NCBI RefSeq assembly: GCF_051660745.1
Contig: NZ_JBOFQF010000042.1
Coordinates: 124,001 to 188,000 of the forward strand
DNA length: 64,000 bases
Source: Segniliparus sp051660745
Lineage (GTDB): Bacteria > Actinomycetota > Actinomycetes > Mycobacteriales > Mycobacteriaceae
Direction of reading: 5' to 3'
Shown here: piece by piece, positions 24,178 through 31,894 of the stretch
Layout of the letters: each line of letters starts with the position of its first letter
Numbering within the stretch: the stretch's first letter is position 1
The notes under the pieces: model-generated
Database searches by the model: none
Seen by the model: only the letters and a program-made list of their open reading frames with translations
Told to the model about the DNA's origin: nothing
Translations under genes and position numbers: made by a program

Positions 24178-24843
24178 ATGATCGTGTTTCCGGTTCGTGG
24201 GATTGCCGCTCTGCTGGTTTCGGCCTGCGCGGTCGCGCCGAGCGCCGCAGCCGCGCCCGCGACCCCGGACGACATCCCCCGGATCCTGCTCTCCGTCGAC
24301 GAGGTCAGGACGGCTGTCGGAGCCCCGGTCGCCATGGACAACCCTTCCGCCGAGCCGTACCAGGACTTCGAGACCGACACGCCCGGCTGCGTGGCGGCGG
24401 CGGATATCGGACTGCCCTCGGAGTTCGGCGGCGACGGCCTCTCGGGCTTCCGGATCTCGCTGATGCGGGACAAGCCGGAGAAGGGCGGCTATTTCGTCAA
24501 ACAGGTCGTCGGGGTCTTCGACAGCGCCGCCGAAGCCGCCGCAGTCCAAAGCAAGGCCGTCTCCGCCGTGCAGCAGTGCTTCAAGCTCGGCACGCCCATC
24601 GAGATGACTTTCCCCGCAGGCGGCAGCGATCCCGAGCACTGGGCGTTCAAGGGCCTCGTGGCCGGCCCGCAGACCACGTGGCACAAGGACGAGACGCAAG
24701 AGGCGAACTGGCAATGCGACTTCGCGAGCGAAGCCCACGGCAACCTCGTCCTGCAGGCGAAGGTCTGCGAGTACGCCCCGACCGGGGCGCCGCTCGGCAA
24801 ACTCATCGGCGCAATGCAGTCGCGGGCCGCAGCGCTCTCCTGA
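24178..24843 (+). CDS. Secreted PknH-C-like sensor-domain protein, paralogue
   Basis: Exported protein of 221 residues; signal peptide MIVFPVRGIAALLVSACAVAPSAAA. Mature part parallels the preceding gene: CVAAADIGLPSEF, GGYFVKQVVGVFDS, and ANWQCDFASEAHGNLVLQAKVCE, the PknH-C-type signature, with the Cys positions kept. TACCAT ends eight bases before the ATG, so it has its own leaderless start although it lies only 31 bases after its paralogue. Likely a tandem duplication that has diverged; the ligand is unknown. Confidence 0.75.
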   Translation: MIVFPVRGIAALLVSACAVAPSAAAAPATPDDIPRILLSVDEVRTAVGAPVAMDNPSAEPYQDFETDTPGCVAAADIGLPSEFGGDGLSGFRISLMRDKPEKGGYFVKQVVGVFDSAAEAAAVQSKAVSAVQQCFKLGTPIEMTFPAGGSDPEHWAFKGLVAGPQTTWHKDETQEANWQCDFASEAHGNLVLQAKVCEYAPTGAPLGKLIGAMQSRAAALS

Positions 24844-24882
24844 GCAATATTTTTCATAATTTTCCTTGCCCTGCCTGGTGTT

Positions 24883-24898
24883 TTCGATTATAATCGAA
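24883..24898 (+). promoter_or_regulatory. Palindromic promoter with TATAAT core
   Basis: TTCGATTATAATCGAA is a perfect 16-base palindrome containing a consensus -10 hexamer TATAAT (24889-24894) that ends seven bases before the ATG of the HNH gene. A symmetrical repressor could cover the promoter; it is like, but not a match to, the actinobacterial LexA box. Confidence 0.6.
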
Positions 24899-25451
24899 CG
24901 TATGGACAGTGTGGCGGGAACCGGTTCGGCGGTGAAGGATCTGCTTGCCGCGCTTGCGGATGTGGAGCGCGAGGAGTCCCTGCTGCTCTCGCGAAGGCCG
25001 TGCTGGTGGCGAGGATCGCCGAGGAGGTGGCGCAGCGCCAGATCGTGGAGGAGCGCCAAGCTGGAAAAGGCATCTTCTCCTTCGCGACTCGTGAGGCAGT
25101 GTTGTTGGAGCTGGGCCCGGCGTTGGGGTCTCCTCGCGCGGGGCAGAAGCCATGTTGTCGTTCGCGGAGGATATGACGGTGAACTACCCGAAGCTCGGGG
25201 CGAAGCTGGCGGCGGCCGAGGTCACTGCGAAAGCCGCCCGGTACATCGGGGAGAACTTGGGTTTCGCTCCTTCGGGTTGTCGGGAGGAGCTGGACGCGTG
25301 GCTCGCCGTGCAGGCACCGCGCTGGCGGATGTGCTCGTACGGGAAGATCTCGCAATTGATGGAGGCCCAGTACTTGCGGCTCGACCCGGACTGGTGCAAG
25401 CGGCGGCGGGAAAGAGCGAGGAAACAACGCTCCTTCACCATCACCCCCGTC

Positions 25452-25487
25452 TGGGGGCACCTCCCACGAGCTCTGCGAGTGGGGGAC
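25452..25487 (-). repeat. 36-base palindromic repeat inside the HNH gene, copy 1
   Basis: On the minus strand TCCCCCACTCGCAG, AGCT, CGTGGGAGGTGCCCCCAG. Opposite in orientation to the copies at 3912 and 26078. It adds 12 codons in frame between TPV and DGMADLRG of the 13E12 protein. Confidence 0.85.
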
Positions 25488-25957
25488 GACGGCATGGCGG
25501 ATTTGCGTGGCACCATGCCGCTCGAAGCGGCAGCAGAGTTGCGCGAACGCCTCGATGCCATCGCGCGCACGGTGTGCCCCGACGATCCGCGTCCCCTCTT
25601 CGCCCGGCACAGCGACGCATTAGCCGCACTCGCACGCGGCGAGCACCAACTCGTCTGCGAATGCGGACGAGACACCTGCCAAACAGCCGCACGGCCAGCC
25701 CGCCACCCCAAGAACATCGAACTCGTCGTGCAACTGCCGGCGCTGGTCAAACACGAAGAACTCCCCGCGCTCCTGGACGGAGCCCCGATTGACGCGGACC
25801 TCGCGCACATGTTGGCGAAAGCCGCCAAACGCATCCGCTTCACCACTGATCCCGCACAATACAAGCCAACTTCAGCAGTCGAAACCCACGTCAACACCAG
25901 AGACCAGCACTGCCGATTCCCCGGCTGCCACCGAAGAGCCCGCACCGAGTTAGACCC

Positions 25958-25996
25958 TCCCCCACGGCCCCGAGGGGGCCGCGGGCGGTACCCCCA
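25958..25996 (+). repeat. 39-base palindromic repeat inside the HNH motif
   Basis: Starts TCCCCCAC and ends CGGTACCCCCA, with a core hairpin CGGCCCC-GA-GGGGGCCG. Ends match the 36-base family but the core differs. It adds 13 codons in frame between Asp and His of the HNH active-site motif. Confidence 0.7.
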
Positions 25997-26077
25997 CATC
26001 CCATTCGACCATGAGGATCCACAAAAAGGCGGACAAACCACACCAGACAATCTCAAGAGACTCTGCCGACACCACCC

Positions 26078-26113
26078 TCCCCCACTCGCAGAACTCGTGG
26101 GAGGTGCCCCCAG
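26078..26113 (+). repeat. 36-base palindromic repeat inside the HNH gene, copy 3
   Basis: TCCCCCACTCGCAG, AACT, CGTGGGAGGTGCCCCCAG. It adds 12 codons in frame directly after the last His pair of the HNH motif (LCRHH). Differs from the copy at 25452 only in the central bases. Confidence 0.87.
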
Positions 26114-26217
26114 AGCAAAAACACACGGCCACTGGCGAGACCGACAATCACCCGACGGAACCGTCCACTGGACCAGCCCAACCGGCCAGCACTACCTCAC
26201 CAGCCCAGGCTGAGCCG

Positions 26218-26739
26218 CTACGCCTGCGCCCAGTAGTCCCGCTGGAAAATCGCCATCCGGACCGCGTCCCGGTATCCGCCGGAGGCGAAATACTCCTCGC
26301 GAAGCACCCCTTCCGCGACGAAACCGACCTTCTCGTAGATGTGGACCGCCTTGACGTTCTCCACATCGACGATCAAATACACCTTGTGCAGATTGAGGAT
26401 GTCGAACGCGTGGCGTATCCCTGCCCGCGTCGCCTCGTACGCGAGCCCCCGGCCCTGGAATTCCGGCACGATGGCAATGGCGAACTCGCAGTTGCGGTGG
26501 ATGTAGTCGATCTCGACCAGCTCCACGATGCCCGCCTGCTGGCCGTCGTGCTCGATGACGAAACGACGCTCCCGCACATCGTGGATGTGCCGCTCGTAGA
26601 TGTCCACAAGCTCCGCCAGCGACTCGTACGGCTCCTCGAACCAATACGACATCGCCTGCGAGTCGTTCGCCACACGATGCACGAACGGCAGGTCGGGGCG
26701 CTCCAGCGGACGCAGCCGCAGGACAGGTTCGGCATCCAT
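26218..26739 (-). CDS. speG: Spermidine N1-acetyltransferase
   Basis: GNAT-family enzyme that moves an acetyl group from acetyl-CoA to spermidine/spermine, detoxifying excess polyamine. 173 residues, the usual length. It matches enterobacterial SpeG closely along its whole length as I remember it: LRPLERPDLPFVH, YWFEEPYESLAEL, HIHDVRERRFVIE, GIVELVEIDYIHR, EFQGRGLA (acetyl-CoA loop), LNLHKVYLIVD and ENVKAVHIYEKVGF. This closeness is surprising for an actinobacterium and suggests transfer. TAGGCT ends six bases before ATG 26739. It ends directly beside the damaged HNH gene. Confidence 0.9.
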   Translation of the reverse strand: MDAEPVLRLRPLERPDLPFVHRVANDSQAMSYWFEEPYESLAELVDIYERHIHDVRERRFVIEHDGQQAGIVELVEIDYIHRNCEFAIAIVPEFQGRGLAYEATRAGIRHAFDILNLHKVYLIVDVENVKAVHIYEKVGFVAEGVLREEYFASGGYRDAVRMAIFQRDYWAQA

Positions 26740-26748
26740 GCCGAAAGC

Positions 26749-27663
26749 CTACCGGCGCCGGTCCACATCCGGCTCGATGTAGATGAGATCGACCTCGGGC
26801 ACCCGCTCGCGCAGCCGCGCCTCGACCGTGTCCACCGCCTTCGCGATCGTCGTGAGGTCCGTGTTCCCCGGCACTGCGACCTTCGCCGCGACGAGCAGCT
26901 CGTCCGGGCCGAGGTAGAGGGTCCGACAGTGGATGACGCGCTCGATCTCGGGCCCCTCCTGCAACGCGAGCAGGATCTGGCGCTGCTGGTCGGGGGTGGC
27001 GCCCTCGCCGATCAGCAGGCTCCCCATCTCCACGATCAACACCAAGGCGATGGTCGCGAGCAGCACGCCGATGCAGAGCGTCGCGATCCCGTCCCACACC
27101 GGGTCGCCCGTGACCAGCGACAACCCGACCCCGCCGAGCGCCAGGACCAGGCCGATGAGCGCGCCGGCGTCCTCCAAGAGGACCACCGGCAGCTCCGGGT
27201 TGCGCGTGTGCCGGACGAATTGGAAGAGCGACTGGCCGTCCATGCTCTTGCGGGACTCGCCCCACGCTGTGGCGAAGCTATAGCCTTCGAGCAGGACCGC
27301 GACGCCGAGGATCGCCACGGCGATCCACGGGTTCTCCAGCTTGTGCGGCTCGTGGATCTTCTCGATCCCCTCGAAGATCGCGAACACCGCGCCGAGCAGG
27401 AAGATGACCAGCGCCACGATGAACGCGTAGAAGTACCGCGAGCGGCCGTACCCGAACGGATGCTCGGGGTCGGGCGAGCGCCGCGCGGCGGCCTGCCCGC
27501 GGAGGAGCAACGCCTGGTTCGAGGTGTCCGCGACGGAGTGCACGCCCTCGGCGAGCATCGAAGAAGATCCCGTCAACGCGAATCCGACGAACTTCGCCAC
27601 GGCGATGCCGAGATTTGCGGACAACGCCGCGATAATCGCCTTACGGCTGCCCTCAGCTGACAT
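26749..27663 (-). CDS. Cation diffusion facilitator (zinc/iron efflux type)
   Basis: Membrane transporter of 304 residues, five or six helices, exchanging divalent metal ions for protons. Helix 2 carries SSSMLAEGVHSVADTSNQ, with the HxxxD metal site; helix 5 region LLEDAGALIGLVLALGG carries the D-type partner site; the cytoplasmic C-terminal domain (LYLGPDELLVAAKVAV) is typical. It is closest to the group with YGRSRYFYAF, also found in mycobacterial Rv3254-neighbourhood proteins. The ATG lies within the end of manA (11-base overlap), so translation is probably coupled. The metal is not predictable. Confidence 0.87.
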   Translation of the reverse strand: MSAEGSRKAIIAALSANLGIAVAKFVGFALTGSSSMLAEGVHSVADTSNQALLLRGQAAARRSPDPEHPFGYGRSRYFYAFIVALVIFLLGAVFAIFEGIEKIHEPHKLENPWIAVAILGVAVLLEGYSFATAWGESRKSMDGQSLFQFVRHTRNPELPVVLLEDAGALIGLVLALGGVGLSLVTGDPVWDGIATLCIGVLLATIALVLIVEMGSLLIGEGATPDQQRQILLALQEGPEIERVIHCRTLYLGPDELLVAAKVAVPGNTDLTTIAKAVDTVEARLRERVPEVDLIYIEPDVDRRR

Positions 27664-28843
27664 GGGTGAAAAGCTTATCGGGCACCCCGGCCCGGAACAC
27701 GACCGTGTCGTCGGTTCGAGCGGTGATGATGGTTTCTTTCTCGCCCGCAGGCCGCCACACCGCCTCGCCCGGCCTGATGCGCTCGCACGCCCCTCCGGCC
27801 TCGATCTGCGCCTCGCCCGCGACGCAGAGAAGGACCTCCGGCCCGGAGCCGCCGACCGCGCGGCGGGCCTCGCCCCCGTCGAGGCGGGTCGTCGCCAGGC
27901 CGAACTCCTCCGCCAAAACGGGGTATTGGAATGTCTTGGGGCCTTCGTCGCCGCGCACCACGAGGCATTCGGGCGGAGTCGGGTCGAAGTCCGTGACGTC
28001 GAGCAGCTCGTCCACGTCGATATGCTTCGTGGTGAGCCCGCCGCGCAGGACGTTGTCGGAGTTCGCCATGATCTCGACTCCGAGGCCCCCGACATGCGCG
28101 TGCAGCACCCCTGCGGGGATGAACAGGCCTTCGCCGGGATCGAGGACGATATGGTTGAGCAGCAGCGCGATGAGCACGCCGGGGTCCTGCGGATAGCGCT
28201 CCGCCAGCGCGGACGCGGGGGTCTCGCCCCGCTCGCGCACGGCCGCCACACGGCGCGCGACTCCGTCCACCGGCATGGCGAGCCACTGCTGCACGAGGCC
28301 GCGCAGGTTCTCGTCGCGCAGCAGCACCGTCTCCGGCGCATGCCGGTCGAGCCCGACGCGCCGCACTTGCTCCAGCGCCTGCTTCGGCTCGAGGAACCCG
28401 GCGAGCGCCTCGAACCGGGTGAGGGCCACGAGAAGCTCCGGCTTGTGCCGGGGGTCTTTGTAGTTGCGTTTCGGGTCGTCCAGTGCCAAGCCCAACGCGT
28501 TCTCCCGCGCGAAGCCCTCCCGCGCCTGCCTCGCGGAAGGATGGGCCTGCAAGGACAGGGGCTCGCCTGCGGCGAGAAGCTTGAGCAGGAACGGCAGCTC
28601 CGGGCCGAACTGATCGACCACGCGGTCGCCGAGCTGGCCAGCCGGGTCCGCGCCGATCGCCTCCGCGAGCGACCGGCCTTCCTCGTCGCCGCCCGCGCCG
28701 AGCAGGCACGGCTCCGCCGGATGCGCCCCGTACCAGATCTCGGCCTCCGGCTCGGCGCTCGGAGCCGGCCGACCGGTGAGCTCGGCGAGATGCGTGCGCG
28801 AACCCCATGGGTAATGCCGCATTTGTCCGTGCAGCCTGCGCAT
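27653..28843 (-). CDS. manA: Mannose-6-phosphate isomerase
   Basis: Zinc enzyme interconverting fructose-6-phosphate and mannose-6-phosphate, feeding GDP-mannose for lipoarabinomannan, PIMs and mannoproteins. 396 residues, type I PMI: the zinc ligands sit in SLQAHPS, HKPELLVAL and the later FIPAGVLHAHVGG; the signature MANSDNVLRGGLTTKHID carries the catalytic Arg. ATG 28843 shares a base with the SIS-gene stop (TAATG), so the two are translationally coupled. Part of the whiB2-manB-manA cluster kept in Mycobacterium. Confidence 0.97.
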   Translation of the reverse strand: MRRLHGQMRHYPWGSRTHLAELTGRPAPSAEPEAEIWYGAHPAEPCLLGAGGDEEGRSLAEAIGADPAGQLGDRVVDQFGPELPFLLKLLAAGEPLSLQAHPSARQAREGFARENALGLALDDPKRNYKDPRHKPELLVALTRFEALAGFLEPKQALEQVRRVGLDRHAPETVLLRDENLRGLVQQWLAMPVDGVARRVAAVRERGETPASALAERYPQDPGVLIALLLNHIVLDPGEGLFIPAGVLHAHVGGLGVEIMANSDNVLRGGLTTKHIDVDELLDVTDFDPTPPECLVVRGDEGPKTFQYPVLAEEFGLATTRLDGGEARRAVGGSGPEVLLCVAGEAQIEAGGACERIRPGEAVWRPAGEKETIITARTDDTVVFRAGVPDKLFTHVS

Positions 28844-29925
28844 TAGTGTTCCTCGTCCAACCGCACATAGACCGAGGCGAGCGCGAGGCGCTGCGCGAGG
28901 ACGGCGAGCTGGGGCACGTCCGCGAACTCCTCCTGCCGGGGGAACCGTCGCGTCGGCTGCTCCGCCTCGGACTCCTCCGCGACGAGGACCTCCGCGTCCG
29001 GCAGTCGTCTGATCTGCGCCGCGACATCCCCTTTGCTCCGGGCCGAGGAAAGCGCGAACACTCTCGACGCTGCGGGCAACGGGCCGTCGAGCTCTGGGTC
29101 GTGGAAGAGCGCCGCGTCGGCGGAGAGCCCGCCCGAAGCGAGCCGCTCGCCCGCAACGAGGACCGTCGCGAGGTCTGCCGCCTGCGCGGGCTCGCCCGCC
29201 ACGCGCAGGAGCACGTCGGCCCCGTATCGCGCCACGGCGACGGCGGCGGGGCCGTCCCCGGCGAGCACGACGCGCCGTCCCCGCATCCGCTCCGCGAGCG
29301 CCCTGGCCGGGTTCTCGAAAATCGGGCGGGACGGGTGGGCCAAAAAGATCTCCCCGTCGATCAAGTCGGCCAATGCGGCGACGTCGACGAGCGAGCCGCC
29401 GCGCGACGAGCGGACCGCACGGGCGACGGCGATGTGCGCCGCGAGAGATTGGACGAAGCCGAAGGACTCGCCGCCCGCGAGACGGGGCGCGAGATCGACC
29501 ACCCGGCTGTCGGCGGCGGCTCGCAGCGGGCCTTCCAGCGGCGCGGAGACCACCGTGGCCACGCCGCGCCGGGAAGCAGTTGCCACGGCTTCGACGAGCA
29601 ACGGGTCCCCCGCGTCCGCCCCGACGACCAACAGCACGTCGAGCGGGCCCGCCCAGGAGGGCAGCCGGGGAGAGCGGACCACGGGGATGTCCCAGTCGGC
29701 GCCCGCGACCGCGGCGAACACGTCGGCCCCATGGCCCACGTCGCCTGATCCGGAAAGAGAGATGAGCGCCCTCGGCCGCACGGATTCGAGCTCCCCGAGC
29801 GCGCCGCCGGAGGCCGCCGCGCCGATGGCGCGGGCCTGCGCTCCGCCGTGGGCTGCGACCTCGAACAACACCATCGCCGCGCGGTCCGCGGCGGGGGCGT
29901 TCGTCAGGCCAACCATCCCTGTCAT
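28843..29925 (-). CDS. SIS-domain protein of the mannose cluster
   Basis: Protein of 360 residues with two sugar-isomerase-like halves: VRPRALISLSGSGDVGHGADVFAAV and LDVLLVVGADAGDPLLVEAV in the first, and GRRVVLAGDGPAAVAVARYGAD in the second, the arrangement of bifunctional glucose/mannose-6-phosphate isomerase-like proteins. Orthologue position matches mycobacterial Rv3256c. Whether it is active is unknown, since the catalytic Glu/His of true isomerases cannot be placed. ATG 29925 is chosen because TATCCT ends six bases upstream; the frame is open further. The stop overlaps the manA start. Confidence 0.82.
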   Translation of the reverse strand: MTGMVGLTNAPAADRAAMVLFEVAAHGGAQARAIGAAASGGALGELESVRPRALISLSGSGDVGHGADVFAAVAGADWDIPVVRSPRLPSWAGPLDVLLVVGADAGDPLLVEAVATASRRGVATVVSAPLEGPLRAAADSRVVDLAPRLAGGESFGFVQSLAAHIAVARAVRSSRGGSLVDVAALADLIDGEIFLAHPSRPIFENPARALAERMRGRRVVLAGDGPAAVAVARYGADVLLRVAGEPAQAADLATVLVAGERLASGGLSADAALFHDPELDGPLPAASRVFALSSARSKGDVAAQIRRLPDAEVLVAEESEAEQPTRRFPRQEEFADVPQLAVLAQRLALASVYVRLDEEH

Positions 29926-29962
29926 GCTGGCAGGATAGCAGAAAAACCTTGGATTACTCATA

Positions 29963-30003
29963 GAAAAAGCTGCTCAGCGAGGGAATTTCGCCAAGGGCTG
30001 AGC
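29963..30003 (-). terminator. Intrinsic terminator after manB
   Basis: On the minus strand GCTCAGC pairs with GCTGAGC across an 18-base loop, followed by AGCTTTTTC. It is one of the few hairpins here with a real T tract. It lies between the manB stop and the SIS-gene promoter. Confidence 0.65.
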
Positions 30004-30013
30004 GAACCGGACG

Positions 30014-31408
30014 CTACTCTCCCCGAATCACGCTGAGCACTTCTTGCGTGACCGTGTCGACCTCCGCGCGGCCCTGGGCCTCGGCGTTCAACCGCAAGAG
30101 CGGCTCGGTGTTCGAGGCGCGCAAGTTGAACCACGCGCCGTCGCCGAGGTCCACCGTCACGCCGTCGAGCTCGTCGACGGACTTGGCCCGCCCGGCGAAG
30201 CGCTCGAGCACCCGCGCGATGGCGGCTTTCGCGTCGCTGACGGTCGAGTTGATCTCGCCGGAGGCCGCGTAGCGCTCGTAGCCGCCCATGAGCTCCGAAG
30301 CCGTCCCCGCCGAGCCGCCGAGGGCCGCGAGCACGTGCAACGCTGCGAGCATGCCGGAGTCCGCGCCCCAGAAATCGCTGAAGTAGTAGTGCGCGGAGTG
30401 CTCCCCGCCGAAGACCGCGCCGGTCTCCGCCATCCGCTGCTTGATGAACGAGTGCCCGACTTTGGTCCGCTCGGGGACGCCGCCGCGTTCGAGCACCAGC
30501 TCGGGGACCGCGCGGGACACGATGGCGTTGTGGATGACGACCGAGCCGGGGCTCTTCTCAAGGGAGCGCTCGGCGACCAGCGCCGTGATCGCCGACGGCG
30601 AGATCGCCTCGCCGCGCTCGTCCACCACGAAACAGCGGTCCGCGTCGCCGTCGAAGGCGAGGCCGAGGTCCGCGCCGGTCTCGCGGACCTTCGCCTGCAA
30701 GTCGACGATGTTCTTCGGGTCGAGCGGGTTCGCCTCGTGGTTCGGGAAATTGCCGTCGAGCTCGAAGAACAGCGGGATGATCGTGAGGCCTTCGATCGGT
30801 TCGAGCACTGCGGGCGCGGTGTGCCCGGCCATGCCGTTCCCCGCGTCCACCACGACGGTCAGCGGGCGGATGGCGGAAAGGCCGACGAGGTCGCGCAAGT
30901 ACTGCGCGTACTCGACGAGCACGTCTTTAGCCGAGCACTCGCCGGGGGCGACACCGCCTCCGTCCGGCACGCCCGCGATCAGCGCCTTGGAGATCTGGTC
31001 GAGGCCCGTCTCTTTGCCGACCGGCTTCGCGCCCGCCCGACAGAGCTTCACACCGTTGTATTTCGCCGGGTTGTGGCTCGCGGTGAACATCGCGCCGGGC
31101 CGGTCCAAAATCCCCGAGGCGAAGTACAGCTCGTCGGTGGAGGCGAGGCCGATGCTGGTCACGTCGAGGCCCTGCTCGACGGCTCCGCGCGCGAACGCGT
31201 CCGAGAGCGGGAGGGAGGAGTCGCGCATGTCGTAGCCGATCACGAGGCTCGTCGCGCCTTCGGCCCGCATGAGCTGGGCGAAGGCAGCCCCGAGGTCCGA
31301 GATCAGAGTCTCGTCGATTTGCTCCCCGACGAGACCCCGCACGTCGTAGGCCTTGATCACAGCGGCAATAGCTTCTGGGGAGTGCGCTCCCCGCTGTCCG
31401 CCGCTCAC
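30014..31408 (-). CDS. manB: Phosphomannomutase
   Basis: Converts mannose-6-phosphate to mannose-1-phosphate for GDP-mannose. 464 residues, alpha-D-phosphohexomutase family: phosphoserine loop MFTASHNPAKYNG (Ser about 111), metal loop LAFDGDADRCF, sugar-specificity loop GGEHSAHYYF and phosphate-binding RASNTEPLLRLN. The start is GTG, overlapping the DUF3499 stop as GTGA. Together with manA it supplies mannosyl donors for cell-envelope lipoglycans. Orthologue position matches Rv3257c. Confidence 0.96.
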   Translation of the reverse strand: MSGGQRGAHSPEAIAAVIKAYDVRGLVGEQIDETLISDLGAAFAQLMRAEGATSLVIGYDMRDSSLPLSDAFARGAVEQGLDVTSIGLASTDELYFASGILDRPGAMFTASHNPAKYNGVKLCRAGAKPVGKETGLDQISKALIAGVPDGGGVAPGECSAKDVLVEYAQYLRDLVGLSAIRPLTVVVDAGNGMAGHTAPAVLEPIEGLTIIPLFFELDGNFPNHEANPLDPKNIVDLQAKVRETGADLGLAFDGDADRCFVVDERGEAISPSAITALVAERSLEKSPGSVVIHNAIVSRAVPELVLERGGVPERTKVGHSFIKQRMAETGAVFGGEHSAHYYFSDFWGADSGMLAALHVLAALGGSAGTASELMGGYERYAASGEINSTVSDAKAAIARVLERFAGRAKSVDELDGVTVDLGDGAWFNLRASNTEPLLRLNAEAQGRAEVDTVTQEVLSVIRGE

Positions 31409-31782
31409 TCCGACTCAACCGGGTCCGGCACGACGCGGAGATGCCCCCGCCTGCCCGTCGCGACCGTGGCCACTGGCTCCGGTTTGGCTTTCGCCTTGGA
31501 CTTCCGCTCGCCCCGGCCCGCCTCGCGGACCGCCTCGGCGAGCGCCGTCAAATCGTCGTCCTCCGCGTGCACCGCGGTGAAAGAGCCCTCGCAGCGCATC
31601 ATCGCCCAGCCCTTCGGCGCGGTGATCCGCTGCGCGTGGTTCTCGCAGAGATCCCACGCGTGCGGCTCGGTGTTCGTGGCGAGCGGGCCCACCACCGCCG
31701 TGGACTCGGCGTACACGTAAGTCAATGTCGCGACGGCAGGCATCTTGCAACCGGGCCTGGAGCAGCGGCGTGGAATCCTCAC
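31405..31782 (-). CDS. DUF3499 protein
   Basis: Small protein of 125 residues with paired Cys/His motifs (CSRPGCKMPAVATLTYVY and WDLCENHAQRITAPKGW), probably a metal site. The second half is charged and low-complexity. It is conserved between whiB2 and manB in actinobacteria (Rv3258c position); role unknown. GTG start: TAGGCT ends eight bases upstream, so probably leaderless. Its stop overlaps the manB start as GTGA. Confidence 0.9.
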   Translation of the reverse strand: MRIPRRCSRPGCKMPAVATLTYVYAESTAVVGPLATNTEPHAWDLCENHAQRITAPKGWAMMRCEGSFTAVHAEDDDLTALAEAVREAGRGERKSKAKAKPEPVATVATGRRGHLRVVPDPVESE

Positions 31783-31894
31783 GGGTGGTTAGCCTAGCGG
31801 GCGCCGCGCTGAAACGCGAGTCGTCGAGAGCGCGACGCGACGCGACTGTGACAGTGTCGGTATCAATCCGCTCGGAAGGGATTACAATAAAGCG

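Larger units (their letters stand above)
24902..26213 (+). pseudogene. Damaged 13E12-family (DUF222/HNH) gene with three repeat insertions
   Basis: The protein runs through three frames. Segment one starts at ATG 24902 (MDSVAGTGSAVKDLLAALAD), then shifts near 24991 to KAVLVARIAEEVAQRQ, then shifts again near 25125, where a run of four G would restore the frame if it had five, to MLSFAEDMTVNYPKLGAKL. The HNH end is visible as CRFPGCHRRARTELD, then FDHEDPQKGGQTTPDNLKRLCRHH and THGHW. Three palindromic repeats interrupt the coding sequence in frame at 25452, 25958 and 26078; the second splits the D-H of the HNH motif. Such genes are multicopy and mobile-like in actinobacteria. Either decayed, or two single-base assembly errors hide a modified but open gene. 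Confidence 0.8.
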
